Of a stretch of 64,000 nucleotides of DNA, positions 31,440-41,366 are shown piece by piece (positions within the stretch are counted from its first letter, which is position 1; each line of letters begins with the position of its first letter). Source of the stretch: Rugalucina vietnamica (lineage: Eukaryota > Mollusca > Bivalvia > Lucinida > Lucinidae). The translations under genes were made by a program, and so were the position numbers. The stretch covers positions 50,361,986-50,425,985 of the forward strand of contig OZ024875.1 in the NCBI GenBank assembly GCA_964017185.1. Direction: 5' to 3'. Below the pieces are notes generated by a model. It was not told the DNA's origin. It saw nothing but the letters and a program-made list of their open reading frames with translations, and did no database searches.

Positions 31440-32368
31440 CTCTATACAAAGAGTGTCCTAGTTTTCCTGATTGTTTGGATCGCTGTCCTTGACCCTCCTT
31501 TGCCCGTGACCCATTGGTGGTCTCGGTCTGTTTGTCTCTACAGTCTCTGCTGAAATGACCCATTTTGCCACAGGTCCAACATCGGATAGGTGGTCTATTT
31601 GATTGTGTACTTTTATTCTTTTTTGAACCTATTCAAATGGTCAACTTCCATTGGTGTAGCTGCACTCGAACCTTGATGTGACATTTGCACCATGGCCCTA
31701 AGGTTCTGTTCATTCGTTGCAGTTGCTGCTGCCCCTTACAAAGTATTTGGCTGTTCTCTCAAAATTTTCATCTTAAGTTGATCATTAATTAACCCATCAG
31801 CAAAAATATCAATTAACTGTCTCTCGATAGCGTCACCTCCTTGATTTGCTTCTTCCGCTAAAGACGAAATTCTTTTGGAAAAATTCTGAATAGTATCACC
31901 CTGTTTTTGCCTAACACGTCTAAGTAATGACAGTGCCATTTGGGCATCCGTCACATCGGAGAATCTTACTGCCAACTGTTCTTTGATTTTGAGGGTTACC
32001 ATCAAATTTTAAAACTATATGAGCCGCATCGTGAGAAAACCGGATTTTTGCCTAGGCGAAAACAAAGGCGCAGATCAGCTTCGCGGTAACCGCGAAGCTG
32101 ATCATCGCCTTTGTTTTCGCTACTCGGATAGTATAATTCCTCTTCTACTCATAGTCAAAATTTCAAGTATCTAACCTGCTCCTGTGACTGTACAGACCGA
32201 TTTGTGTCGCACCTGGTCGGAAACCCCGAAGACCGGTTTTCTCACGATGAGGCTCATATTAGAAATACCCTGTGCAGTGAGAGCCTGCGTAACATTTGTC
32301 AGTTCTTGCGTAAAATGTGCCGCTGGGTTGACAGGTATTTGACCCTGCTGTCCCTGACCATCTGCCAT
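31440..32368 (-). pseudogene. Retroelement gag remnant, split by a PM MITE
   Basis: On the minus strand a start region ('MADGQGQQGQIPVNPAAH', near 32368) is followed by the MITE. Then comes a gag-like part ('RFSDVTDAQMALSLLRRV', 32005 to 31736) and, in another frame, a zinc knuckle ('CWTCGKMGHFSRDC', near 31580). The middle part closely parallels gag of the intact element at 58718-59626 ('RFAEVTDHQYALSLLRKV'). About 90 residues expected between the first two pieces are missing at the MITE site. No pol or LTR was seen, so it is a dead relative. Confidence 0.75.
32021..32255 (+). mobile_element. Palindrome MITE PM, copy 12 (CCGG-type ends)
   Basis: Perfect ATAT flanks (32017-32020, 32256-32259). 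The ends read 'gagaaaaccgg' and 'ccggttttctc' instead of the 'aaaaccaacaat' type. Inserted in the gag remnant. Confidence 0.93.
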
Positions 32369-32369
32369 A

Positions 32370-32992
32370 TCATTGATTTTAATTTAATTTAATTATTAAC
32401 TTGAGTCTTACTTAAACTTCAAAGATTGGTAAACGACAGACCAATAATCTAAGGATGACAAGAGTAAGATAAAACACCTGGTTTCTTTTCTGTTCCATTT
32501 TTGAATTTCCACTGGTTTAAGGTAGGTTCCAAATCCTGTCCTGGGCACCATTAGATACAGGCTGTTATGTAGCTGTATTTATGTGATCATATAGTTTCTA
32601 TTAATTTAGTACTTCTGCGTTGTGTTTCCATAATAAAATAAAAGTAAGTCTTTTTAAATTTTCAGTGTTTTAATTTGACAACCCAAAAAGAAAATTAACG
32701 TTTCAAAGCCAAAATCTAAACCCCAACTGAAGAGTGCGGTCAGTCCTGCAGTATTCTAAATGATCTGCCCACAATGCATCACTTGTGACCGCACGTTTCC
32801 ATTCCAAAATAATTACGCAGTATTAACTAATTGTCATAATGTGATAAGTACACCAAAACAAATTCCTTCTAGAAGCTTCTGCCTAGGTGCAAACATGCAT
32901 CAGAATGCTGACATAAACAAGTTGATATTTGATTTTATTTAAAATTCCTTTTTTGATTTGAATTGAATCCAGGTAAACAATAACAATCATAT
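32370..32992. other. Unannotated stretch
   Basis: Left of it is the gag remnant start; a retroelement leader or LTR could not be recognised. It has no coding signal. Confidence 0.4.
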
Positions 32993-33227
32993 GACCAGCG
33001 TCATGAGAAAACCGGATTTTTGCCTATGTGAAAACAAAGGCGCAGATCAGCTTCGCAGTAACTGCGAAGCTGATCAGCGCCTTTGTTTTCGCAACACGGA
33101 TGGTACAATTCCTCCTCTACCTATTCCCAATATTTTAAGATTCAAGCTCTTTTCTGTGACTGTACAGGCCGGTTTGTGTCAGTCTTGGTCGGAAACCCAG
33201 AAGACCGGTTTTCTCGCGTCGCGGCTC
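32993..33227 (+). mobile_element. Palindrome MITE PM, copy 13 (CCGG-type ends)
   Basis: Perfect ATAT flanks (32989-32992, 33228-33231). The second base group of the left end is changed (GACCA). Confidence 0.92.
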
Positions 33228-33455
33228 ATATGATGCTTAGTTAGAGTACATTTCTGCATTTTACAATACCTTATAGCTACTAGATTTTGCTGTTATGAAA
33301 TGAACTTATGCTGTCTCTTTCGATCTGCAGGTTTTAAAATTACACAAAGTGCACTTACGAACCCTTAACAGTATTTTAGTAGTAATACTTTTACATACAA
33401 TGAATATGATTTAAGTCAAACTGAGCAGTTACAAATGGTACTATGTTATATCAGA

Positions 33456-35387
33456 CTATCCACATTTTATCATCATAGTCGTTGCCTCTAGGAAGTATTT
33501 CCAACCATGCCAATGATGCCAATATATACCAGTCCTATCCGGAGCACTGACAGACTGGTGATACACTCCGTTGAGATTGGAGTAGCTGCACCGCCAGTAC
33601 CTCCAGGCTCCTCTTTGCTTCACAGCACAGTTGCCATGTGACCAGCTGTCATTGTCAATGTTTTTTTTCCAATCATGCCAATATATACCAGTCCTATCTG
33701 GAGCACTGGCGGACAGGTGATACACTCCGTTGAGATTGGAGTAGCTGCACCACCAGTACCACCAGGCTCCTCTTTGCTTCACAGCACAGTTTCCATGTGA
33801 CCAGCTGTCATTGTCAATGTTGTTTTTCCAATCATGCCAATATATCCCAGTCCTATCCGGAGCACTTGCAGACTGGTGATACACTCGGTTGAGATTGGAG
33901 TAGCTGTACCGCCAGTACCACCAGGCTCCTCTTTGTTTTACAGCACAGTTGCCACGTGACCAGCCATTATTGTCCACATTGTTTTTCCAACCATGCCAAT
34001 GATGCCAATATATACCAGTCCTATCCGGAGCACTGGCGGACAGGTGATACACTCCGTTGAGATTGGAGTAGCTGCACCGCCAGTACCTCCAGGCTCCTCT
34101 TTGCTTCACAGCACAGTTGCCATGTGACCAGCCATTATTGTCCACATTGTTTTTCCAACCATGCCAATCATGCCAATATATACCAGTCCTATCCGGAGCA
34201 CTGGCAGACTGGTGGTACACTCCGTTGAGATTGGAGTAGCTGCACCGCCAGTACCACCAGGCTCCTCTTTGTTTTACAGCACAGTTGCCACGTGACCAGC
34301 CATTATTGTCCACATTGTTTTTCCAACCATGCCAATCATGCCAATATATACCAGTCTTATCCGGAGCACTGGCAGACTGGTGATACACTTCGTTGAGATT
34401 GGAGTAGCTGCACCGCCAGTACCACCAGGCTCCTCTTTGCTTCACAGCACAGTTGCCACGTGACCAGCTGTCATTGTCAATGTTGTTTTTCCAACCGTGC
34501 CAATCATGCCAATATATCCCAGTTCTATCCGGAACACTGGCGGACAGGTGATACACTCCGTTGAGATTGGAGTAGCTGCACCGCCAGTACCACCAGGCTC
34601 CTCTTTGTTTCACAGCACAGTTGCCACGTGACCAGCCATTATTGTCCACATTGTTTTTCCAACCATGCCAATCATGCCAATATATACCAGTCCTATCCGG
34701 AGCACTGGCAGACTGGTGATACACTTCGTTGAGATTGGAGTAGCTGCACCGCCAGTACCACCAGGCTCCTCTTTGCTTCACAGCACAGTTGCCACGTGAC
34801 CAGCTGTCATTGTCAATGTTGTTTTTCCAACCATGCCAATCATGCCAATATATCCCAGTTCTATCCGGAACACTGGCGGACAGGTGATACACTCCGTTGA
34901 GATTGGAGTAGCTGCACCGCCAGTACCACCAGGCTCCTCTTTGTTTCACAGCACAGTTGCCACGTGACCAGCCATTATTGTCAACATTGTTTTTCCAACC
35001 ATGCCAATCATGCCAATATATACCAGTCCTATCTGGAGCACTGGCGGACAGGTGATACACTCCGTTGAGATTGGAGTAGCTGTACCACCAGTACCACCAG
35101 GCTCCTCTTTGCTTCACAGCACAGTTGCCACCTGACCAGCCATTATTGTCCACATTGTTTTTCCAATCATGCCAATATATCCCAGTTCTATCCGGAGCAC
35201 TGGCGCACAGGTGATACACTCCGTTGAGATTGGAGTAGCTGCACCGCCAGTACCACCAGGCTCCTCTTTGTTTCACAGCACAGTTGCCACATGACCAGCC
35301 ATTATTGTCAACATTGTTTTTCCAACCATGCCAATCATGCCAATATATACCAGTCCTATCTGGAGCACTGGCGGACAGGTGATACAC
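33456..35387 (-). CDS. Tandem array of fibrinogen C-terminal subdomain units, with terminal end
   Basis: A 643-codon open frame of 11 near-identical units of 53 or 56 residues. Each unit reads like the C-terminal third of a fibrinogen-related domain: 'GNCAVKQRGAWWYWRCSYSN', then 'LNGVYH', a short linker, and 'GIYWHDWHGW'. The last unit ends 'WKYFLEATTMMIKCG' and stop, the usual fibrinogen-domain terminus, so this is a real last exon. Known domains have this part once, after an N-terminal portion not found in the window. The two cysteines of the usual disulfide are kept in most units, but the second is Tyr in a few. The calcium-site 'DVDNEG' of the first unit is 'NVDNNG' or 'NIDNDS' later. The call start is only where the frame reopens after a stop. 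Function is unknown; relatives are lectin-like. Confidence 0.8.
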   Translation of the reverse strand: MYHLSASAPDRTGIYWHDWHGWKNNVDNNGWSCGNCAVKQRGAWWYWRCSYSNLNGVYHLCASAPDRTGIYWHDWKNNVDNNGWSGGNCAVKQRGAWWYWWYSYSNLNGVYHLSASAPDRTGIYWHDWHGWKNNVDNNGWSRGNCAVKQRGAWWYWRCSYSNLNGVYHLSASVPDRTGIYWHDWHGWKNNIDNDSWSRGNCAVKQRGAWWYWRCSYSNLNEVYHQSASAPDRTGIYWHDWHGWKNNVDNNGWSRGNCAVKQRGAWWYWRCSYSNLNGVYHLSASVPDRTGIYWHDWHGWKNNIDNDSWSRGNCAVKQRGAWWYWRCSYSNLNEVYHQSASAPDKTGIYWHDWHGWKNNVDNNGWSRGNCAVKQRGAWWYWRCSYSNLNGVYHQSASAPDRTGIYWHDWHGWKNNVDNNGWSHGNCAVKQRGAWRYWRCSYSNLNGVYHLSASAPDRTGIYWHHWHGWKNNVDNNGWSRGNCAVKQRGAWWYWRYSYSNLNRVYHQSASAPDRTGIYWHDWKNNIDNDSWSHGNCAVKQRGAWWYWWCSYSNLNGVYHLSASAPDRTGIYWHDWKKNIDNDSWSHGNCAVKQRGAWRYWRCSYSNLNGVYHQSVSAPDRTGIYWHHWHGWKYFLEATTMMIKCG

Positions 35388-35998
35388 TTCGTTGAGATTG
35401 GAGTAGCTGTACCACCAGTACCACTAGGCTCCTCTTTGCTTCACAGCACAGTTGCCATGTGACCAGCCATTATTGTCCACATTGTTTTTCCAACCATGCC
35501 GATCATGCCAATATATACCAGTCCTATCCAGAGCACTGGCGGACAGGTGATACACTACGTTGAGATTGGAGTAGCTTTACCACCAGTACCACCAGGCTCC
35601 TCTTTGCTTCACAGCACAGTTGCCATGTGACCAGCCATTATTGTCCACATTGTTTTTCCATCCATGCCAATCATGCCAATATATACCAGTCCTATCTGGA
35701 GCACTGGCGGACAGGTGATACACTCCGTTGAGATTGGAGTAGCTGTACCACCAGTACCACCAGGCTCCTCTTTGCTTCACAGCACAGTTGCCTCCTGACC
35801 AGCCATTATTGTCCACATTGTTTTTCCAATCATGCCAATATATCCCAGTTCTATCCGGAGCACTGGCGGACAGGTGATACACTCCGTTGAGATTGGAGTA
35901 GCTGCACCGCCAGTACCACCAGGCTCCTCTTCGCTTCACAGCACAGTTGCCAAGAGACCAGCCCTCGTTGTCCACATCAAAAGTTGTGAACTTTTCAC
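33464..35998 (-). repeat. 15-unit coding minisatellite, 159- and 168-bp units
   Basis: The units differ by presence or absence of 9 bp coding His-Gly-Trp. Some units form a two-unit higher-order repeat: the pair with 'SASVPDRTG' followed by 'NNIDNDSW' occurs twice in succession, indicating block duplication of ~336 bp. Confidence 0.88.
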
Positions 35999-36014
35999 CA
36001 TTGTTGTTGTCCAC
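35388..36014 (-). pseudogene. First four fibrinogen-type units, interrupted by two in-frame stops
   Basis: Same frame as the 643-codon frame. It starts with 'VDNNNGEKFTTFDVDNEGW', which resembles the stretch preceding the calcium site in fibrinogen domains, and continues with four units. A TAA at 35577-35579 (minus) and a TAG at 35424-35426 each replace a codon of the conserved Trp/Tyr cluster by one base. Apart from these the whole 36014-33456 frame is open for 853 codons. No splice acceptor was evident just upstream: the flank is a TTA/ATT-rich stretch. Confidence 0.7.
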
Positions 36015-36097
36015 AGTGATGTTGTAATAATAATAATAAAAAAAATAATAAGAATCCTTTAAAAGCCTGATATGCTTTCCTTCTTGGGTAGACTCTT

Positions 36098-37500
36098 TTT
36101 AGCTCACCTGAGCCGTTAGGCTCACAAGGTGAGCTTATAGGATGGCAATGATCCAGCGTCCATCCGTCAGTCCGTCGTCTGTTCTTCCGTCCACAATTTC
36201 AAAGATCTTCTCCTGAAACTGCTTGGCCATATGAATAAAAATAATTGTTAGATCCTTTGGAAGCAGTAAAAATACAAAGCTAGAAGATGGGCCATATTGT
36301 ACAATTTCGGGTAATGAACCTTCATCAGTGACCCTTTATAAAACTGGCAGCGAAAGCCAGACATCTATAGGAAGCATCTATAGGAAGGGGGAACCAATGT
36401 ATAGGTCACATGACCTAGATGGCCCCCACACCCATATATGGTAAAAACCTTTAAAAATCTTCTCCAGAACCCAAATACCTAGTATTTTGAAACTTGGCAT
36501 GTAGCATTAGCGACTCGGGGATCACAATGTATAAATAAATCATTACCCTGTGATGACCTCGACCTATTTTATGGCAAGGTCAACATAGGTTGCCAATGCA
36601 TTTTGAATGGGGAAACGTTTAAAATGTCATTTAAAGTGAAAGTCTTGCAGGAAATGGGCTGTAGGACTGAATATTAATGATTCTGAAAAAATTGGACCCC
36701 AGGGGCTCATATGCCCACTCCCCGGGCAATATACATGTATATCTCCATAATATTCAAACGTCTTCTTATCTGAAACCACTTGGCCAATCAAAGCCAAATT
36801 TTATGTGAATCATCTATATAGGATAGGGTAACCAATGTGTATATAAATAACCCAGGTCACATAACCACGATGGCCGCCATGCCCATTTATGGTAAAAACC
36901 CTTCAAAAATCTTCTTGTCACTGCTGTGTCTGGTGTGGGTTCGAGTCCTGTTCTGGCCACATGTGAGACAAGCCAAGTTCTGCTTGCGGGTGTGTCAGGT
37001 GGTTTTTCTCGGGGTTCTCTCGTTTTCGCCCCACCTACTGATTGGCCCGTCTCACATGAGCTGAAATAATCTTGAAATTGACGTAAAACTGAATTAAAAA
37101 AAAAACAACAAAAATCTTCTCCAGAACCGGTGGACAGATTTCAACGCAACTTGGCATGAAGTGTCGATGACTCAAGCACACTACAGTGTATATATAAATC
37201 ATGACTCTGTGGTGAACTTGACCTATTTTACGACAAGGTCAACATAGGTCGCTAAGGCATTTGAATGAGGAAAACTTTTAAAAAGTCATTTGAGATGAAA
37301 ATCTTGCAGTAAATGGGTAGTAGGACTGAATATTAATGATTCTGAAAAAAATTGGACCCAAGGGCTCATATGTCCCCCACCCCAGGGCAATATACATGTA
37401 TATTACTATAATGTTCAAACATCTTCCCTGAAATCGCTTGGCCAATTTAAGCCAAATTTTATGTGAAGCATCTATAGGAAAGGGGAAGCAATTTGTATAT
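36098..37500. repeat. Large interspersed repeat beginning 'agctcacctgagcc'
   Basis: Starts with an inverted pair ('agctcacctgagc' / 'ggctcacaaggtgagct'). It contains two long diverged internal units, ~36540-36830 and ~37195-37480, sharing 'gaatattaatgattctgaaa', 'gcaatatacatgtatat' and 'gccaaattttatgtgaa'. A SINE interrupts it. It is a non-coding element type common in mollusc genomes, to my recollection. Confidence 0.7.
36915..37115 (+). mobile_element. tRNA-derived SINE inserted in the larger repeat
   Basis: 'gtgtgggttcgagtcctgtt' (box B), 'gccaagttctgcttgcgg' and 'gccccacctactgattggcc', with an A-rich tail. Same family as 18600-18795, but box A is missing. Confidence 0.75.
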
Positions 37501-38850
37501 TAATAATTTTGGTCACGGCCATGTTATATTTTAAGTTTTTCAATGGTTTTGTCATATGCTTTTCTGTGCTTCATTATAGTGGCATTTGCTCTATCAAGAT
37601 TGTCTATACATTTGCGACAGACAATATCTGTGTGCAGTACAGGAGATACTGTTATATTCAAATATGTTTCTATAAGCAAACCGTTGTCTGTTTTTGTGTA
37701 ACCATGACGCTATTTTCTTCTTGAGTCAATTCCAATTACCAGTCCATATGAAATACACAGTGATTGCTTTGTCTTTGGTGTGTATGCAATATGCATATTT
37801 GTTTTTGTTGGTGTAAATCCTGAAGCATTATTTTGAAAATTCTAAACATTTTAACTAATCTTTCAGAGATCACTATTGTAAACTTGAACAATTAAAACTT
37901 ACAAATCTTATATGTTTCACAAGCTGCATATACTAGTATATGACATGTTGAATCTGCATTTGAAATATTGAATAGTCAACATATTTTCGATGTTCAGCAT
38001 TGTTAGAAAACTCTGATGATAAAAATCTTCTACACAAAGCACTTTCACTAAATAGATTTTTTTTTTTTTTTTTTTAATGTAGTAGACTTGTACAAGTCTA
38101 ATACATATTTTGTTTGTTAGTTTACTTTTTGATCACCTCCTTACTGTATTATTTATCCTTACCAAAAATCAAAAGTGTTTGAACAAAAGGCCGCAGGCCA
38201 CATGTTCAAACCCCTTCCGAGTGATCCAGCGAATGTTTGAACACTGGAACAAAACATGGCTGATCACCATTATTGCATTTTCACATTAATTCACATAAAA
38301 TATCTTGAAAATAACATTAACAATGTAAAAACTTGCTGAAAACCATGGAGCTTCTTCAACGTCGACCATTTTGTTTTGACGGAATACAATGACGTCAGGT
38401 TGCATTGACCAGTGGCGTCGGCCAAAACCCATGTTCAAACGGCACATGAATTTCATGATTTGAACATGGGTCTTGCTGTTTGAACACAGCTTTCAACCAA
38501 CTGAAAACAGCTTCAAACAGCTATGTGCATAGATATCTATGCAAGAATGTCCTTTCAAACACTTCAAAAGAAGGACCACTGAAATCATCAAGTAATTCAT
38601 TATTATGGAGCCAGTTAATCAAATACTACTCACCTTTTTCATTCTTTCCTTCCTTTCACTCTTTTCTTTCCTCTCTTCCATATCACTCTCTACAAACTCT
38701 GATGCTAGTAGTGCAGTTACCTGGTCACCGGCTTGGATTGTGGCAACATCGCAAGTCTTCGTGTGCACAGTGAAAAAAGGGTGATGTGGGTGCAAGATGA
38801 AATTATTTCTCTACCAACTTAAAGAAAGCCCACATCAGCCTAAACACCCT
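37501..38850. other. Unannotated stretch
   Basis: There is a T-run at 38058-38077. Around 38175-38420 phrases 'tgtttgaac' / 'gttcaaac' recur in both orientations. No supported gene. Confidence 0.45.
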
Positions 38851-39024
38851 CATTCACCATTTTTGCATTATCGGCTGGTTTCCAGCTTACAAAAATCAAT
38901 ATCGGAAATACAGGTAACCAAAACCACCCTGACCTCAAGGTCAGGGGGGTTAATGGTTACCTGTATTTCTAATATTGATTATTTCCAAGCTGGAAACCAG
39001 CCGATAATGCAAAAATGGTGAATG
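38851..39024. repeat. Long hairpin (foldback), ~85-bp arms
   Basis: The left arm begins 'cattcaccatttttgcatta' and the right arm ends with its complement. Arms include 'tcggctggtttccagctt' and 'acaggtaacca', and the centre is 'tgacctcaaggtca'. Arms match almost perfectly, implying a recent or conserved structure. Confidence 0.85.
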
Positions 39025-39384
39025 GGAACACTGATGATGGTGGTCTGCTCGACTTTGACATTTTATATTTGGAAACCAACATAAACTGCTGGATTTTCTT
39101 GTAGAGCTGATGGAACTTAGAAGTTGTACTTTTGTTCTCCCGACTCATCTTCAGAATGGAGTAGGACAAATCAACAACCATTAGTTCTTCTGTGATGTTT
39201 TGTCTGTGATATTGTTGGTTGGCAGTTACTCCTCGTCCCCAAAACGCTAGTCATTGTCTGTTGCCATAGCCTGAGATGATTGATATTAACATAATGGGTG
39301 AATTTATAATACTGATGATCGCATAGTATGTGCAGTTTAATTTATAATGCTCAAATCCATCCTTAGAAAAACAGAAATTGTTCC

Positions 39385-40815
39385 TTGCGTAGTCGAATAT
39401 AACTTCACTGGTGATATCCATTAGTCAAAGTGGTGTTGTATCATCATCGTCATCCCTCTCAATTCTGGTCCAGACTTTTAGGGCTTGGGAGCCGTGCTGT
39501 TGTGCATTGTTTGCAGCCATTGGAAAGATTGATAAAAGCTGATTCATGGACAGGAATCGTCAAATCAGACTTAGCTTGCACTGGCTCTACCATAGCAAAC
39601 TGGTCATCTATTGACTTTTCCTTTGCACACTTTCTCATTTCGTGTGATTGCAGTGAAATCATATGAAGCAACACTAATATAAATGCAGTTATTAATTAAA
39701 TATGAAAATATCCTAGATGTATATGCAATCAGATAAAATAAACAGTTATAATAGGTTCAAGTTATAGTTCTTCACCTCGTCTTTTAAGATCACGGATCTT
39801 GTCTCCTGAAAGCCCTTCACTTCCTGTCCACTTGACGAAATCCAAAAAGTAGTTGAACGACCCCAAGTATCTTCGAAGAGTTCCTGGATTAATTATTAAA
39901 CCTCTTCGTTTCAACATAATCAAATATACCTTCACTGGTGATATCCTTTAGTCGAAGTGGTGTTGTATCGTCATCGTCATCCCTTCCAATGCTGGTCCAG
40001 ACTTTTAGGGCTAAGTAGCCATGCTGCTGTGCATTTTTGGCCATTTGCTTTTTGCCTTTCATTGTTTAAAGCCATTGGATAGATTGTTTGATGAAAGCTG
40101 ATTCATGGACAGGTTTTTTTTATCAGACTTAGCTTGCACCAGCTCTACCATAGCAAACTAGTCATCTATTTACTTTTCCTTTGCACACTTTCTCATTTCA
40201 TGTGATTGTAGTAAAATCATATGATGCAACACTAACATAAATGCAATTATTATTAATTCAATATGAAAATATCCTAGATGTATATGCAATCAGATAAAAT
40301 AAACAGTTATAATAGGTTCGAGCTGTAGTTCTTCGCCTCGTCTTTAAGATCACGGATCTTGTCTCCTGAAAGCGCTTTACTGCCTGTCTGTCCACTTGAC
40401 GAAATCCAATAAGTAGTTTAACAACCCCAAATAGCTTCGAACAGTTCCTAGATCAATTACAGACCTCTTCGTTTCAACTTAATCAAATATACCTTCACTG
40501 GTGATATCCTTTAGTTTAAGTGCTGTTGTATTATCATCGTCATCCCTGCCAATGCCGGTCCAGACATTGAGGGCTAAGTAGCCATGCTCCTGTGCATTTT
40601 TGGCCCTTTGCATCTTACCTTTCATTGTTTGCAGCCATTGGATATATTGTCTGATGAAAGCTGATTCATAGACAGGAATCGTCCTATCAGACTTAGCTTT
40701 CACCAGCGTGCCATAGCAAACTGGTCATCTATTGACTTTTCCTTTGCATACTTTCTCATTTCATGTTTTTACAGCAAAATCATTATGCAACACTAACATA
40801 AATGCAGTTATTAAT
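39385..40815 (-). pseudogene. Three tandem copies of a degenerate coding segment
   Basis: Units of ~540-560 bp start near 39385, 39925 and 40480; the last is partial. On the minus strand each contains pieces such as 'KSDRTIPVYESAFIRQYIQW' and 'VWTGIGRDDDD'. Downstream, in frames broken by stops, come 'GTLRRYLGSFNYFLDFVKW' and 'LSGDKIRDLK'. All copies carry frameshifts or stops. The last piece recalls the N-terminal core-binding region of tyrosine recombinases, but this is only a resemblance. Product unknown. Confidence 0.55.
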
Positions 40816-40816
40816 T

Positions 40817-41051
40817 GAGCCACGTCATGAGAAAACCGGATTTTTGCCTAGGCGAAAACAAAGGCGCAGATCAGCTTCGCGGTAACCACGAAGCTGATCA
40901 GCGCCTTTGTTTTCGCTACTCGGATAGTACAATTCCTCTTCTACTTAAATACAAAATTTCAAGCCTCTAACCATCTTCCATGAGTGTACAGCCCGGTTTG
41001 TGTCGGACCTGGTCGGAAACCCAAATTGTTGGTTTTCTCATGCACAGGCTC
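40817..41051 (+). mobile_element. Palindrome MITE PM, copy 14 (hybrid ends)
   Basis: The left end is CCGG-type ('gagaaaaccgg') and the right end AACAAT-type ('attgttggttttctc'). Such a hybrid breaks terminal complementarity. Flanks AATT/AAAT. It forms an inverted pair with copy 15, 80 bp away. Confidence 0.92.
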
Positions 41052-41131
41052 AAATTAAATCCTCGTCACCATTTCGTTCCATTTCAGATACTTGTTTACA
41101 CTTTTCTTTTGATGCATCCTCATCACCATAT

Positions 41132-41366
41132 GAGCCGCGACGCGAGAAAACCGGTCTTCGGAGTTTCCGACCAGGTAAGACACAAACCGGCCTGTACAGT
41201 CACAGAAGCAGGCTAGAAGCTTGAAATTTCGGATTTAAGAAGAAGAGAAATTGTACTATCCGTGTAGCGAAAACAAAGGCGCTGATCAGCTTTGCGGTTA
41301 CCGCGAAGCTGATCTGCGCCTTTGTTTTCGCCTAGGCAAAAATCCGGTTTTCTCACGATGCGGCTC
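41132..41366 (-). mobile_element. Palindrome MITE PM, copy 15 (CCGG-type ends)
   Basis: A full copy; flanks ATAT and ATGT. Confidence 0.92.
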
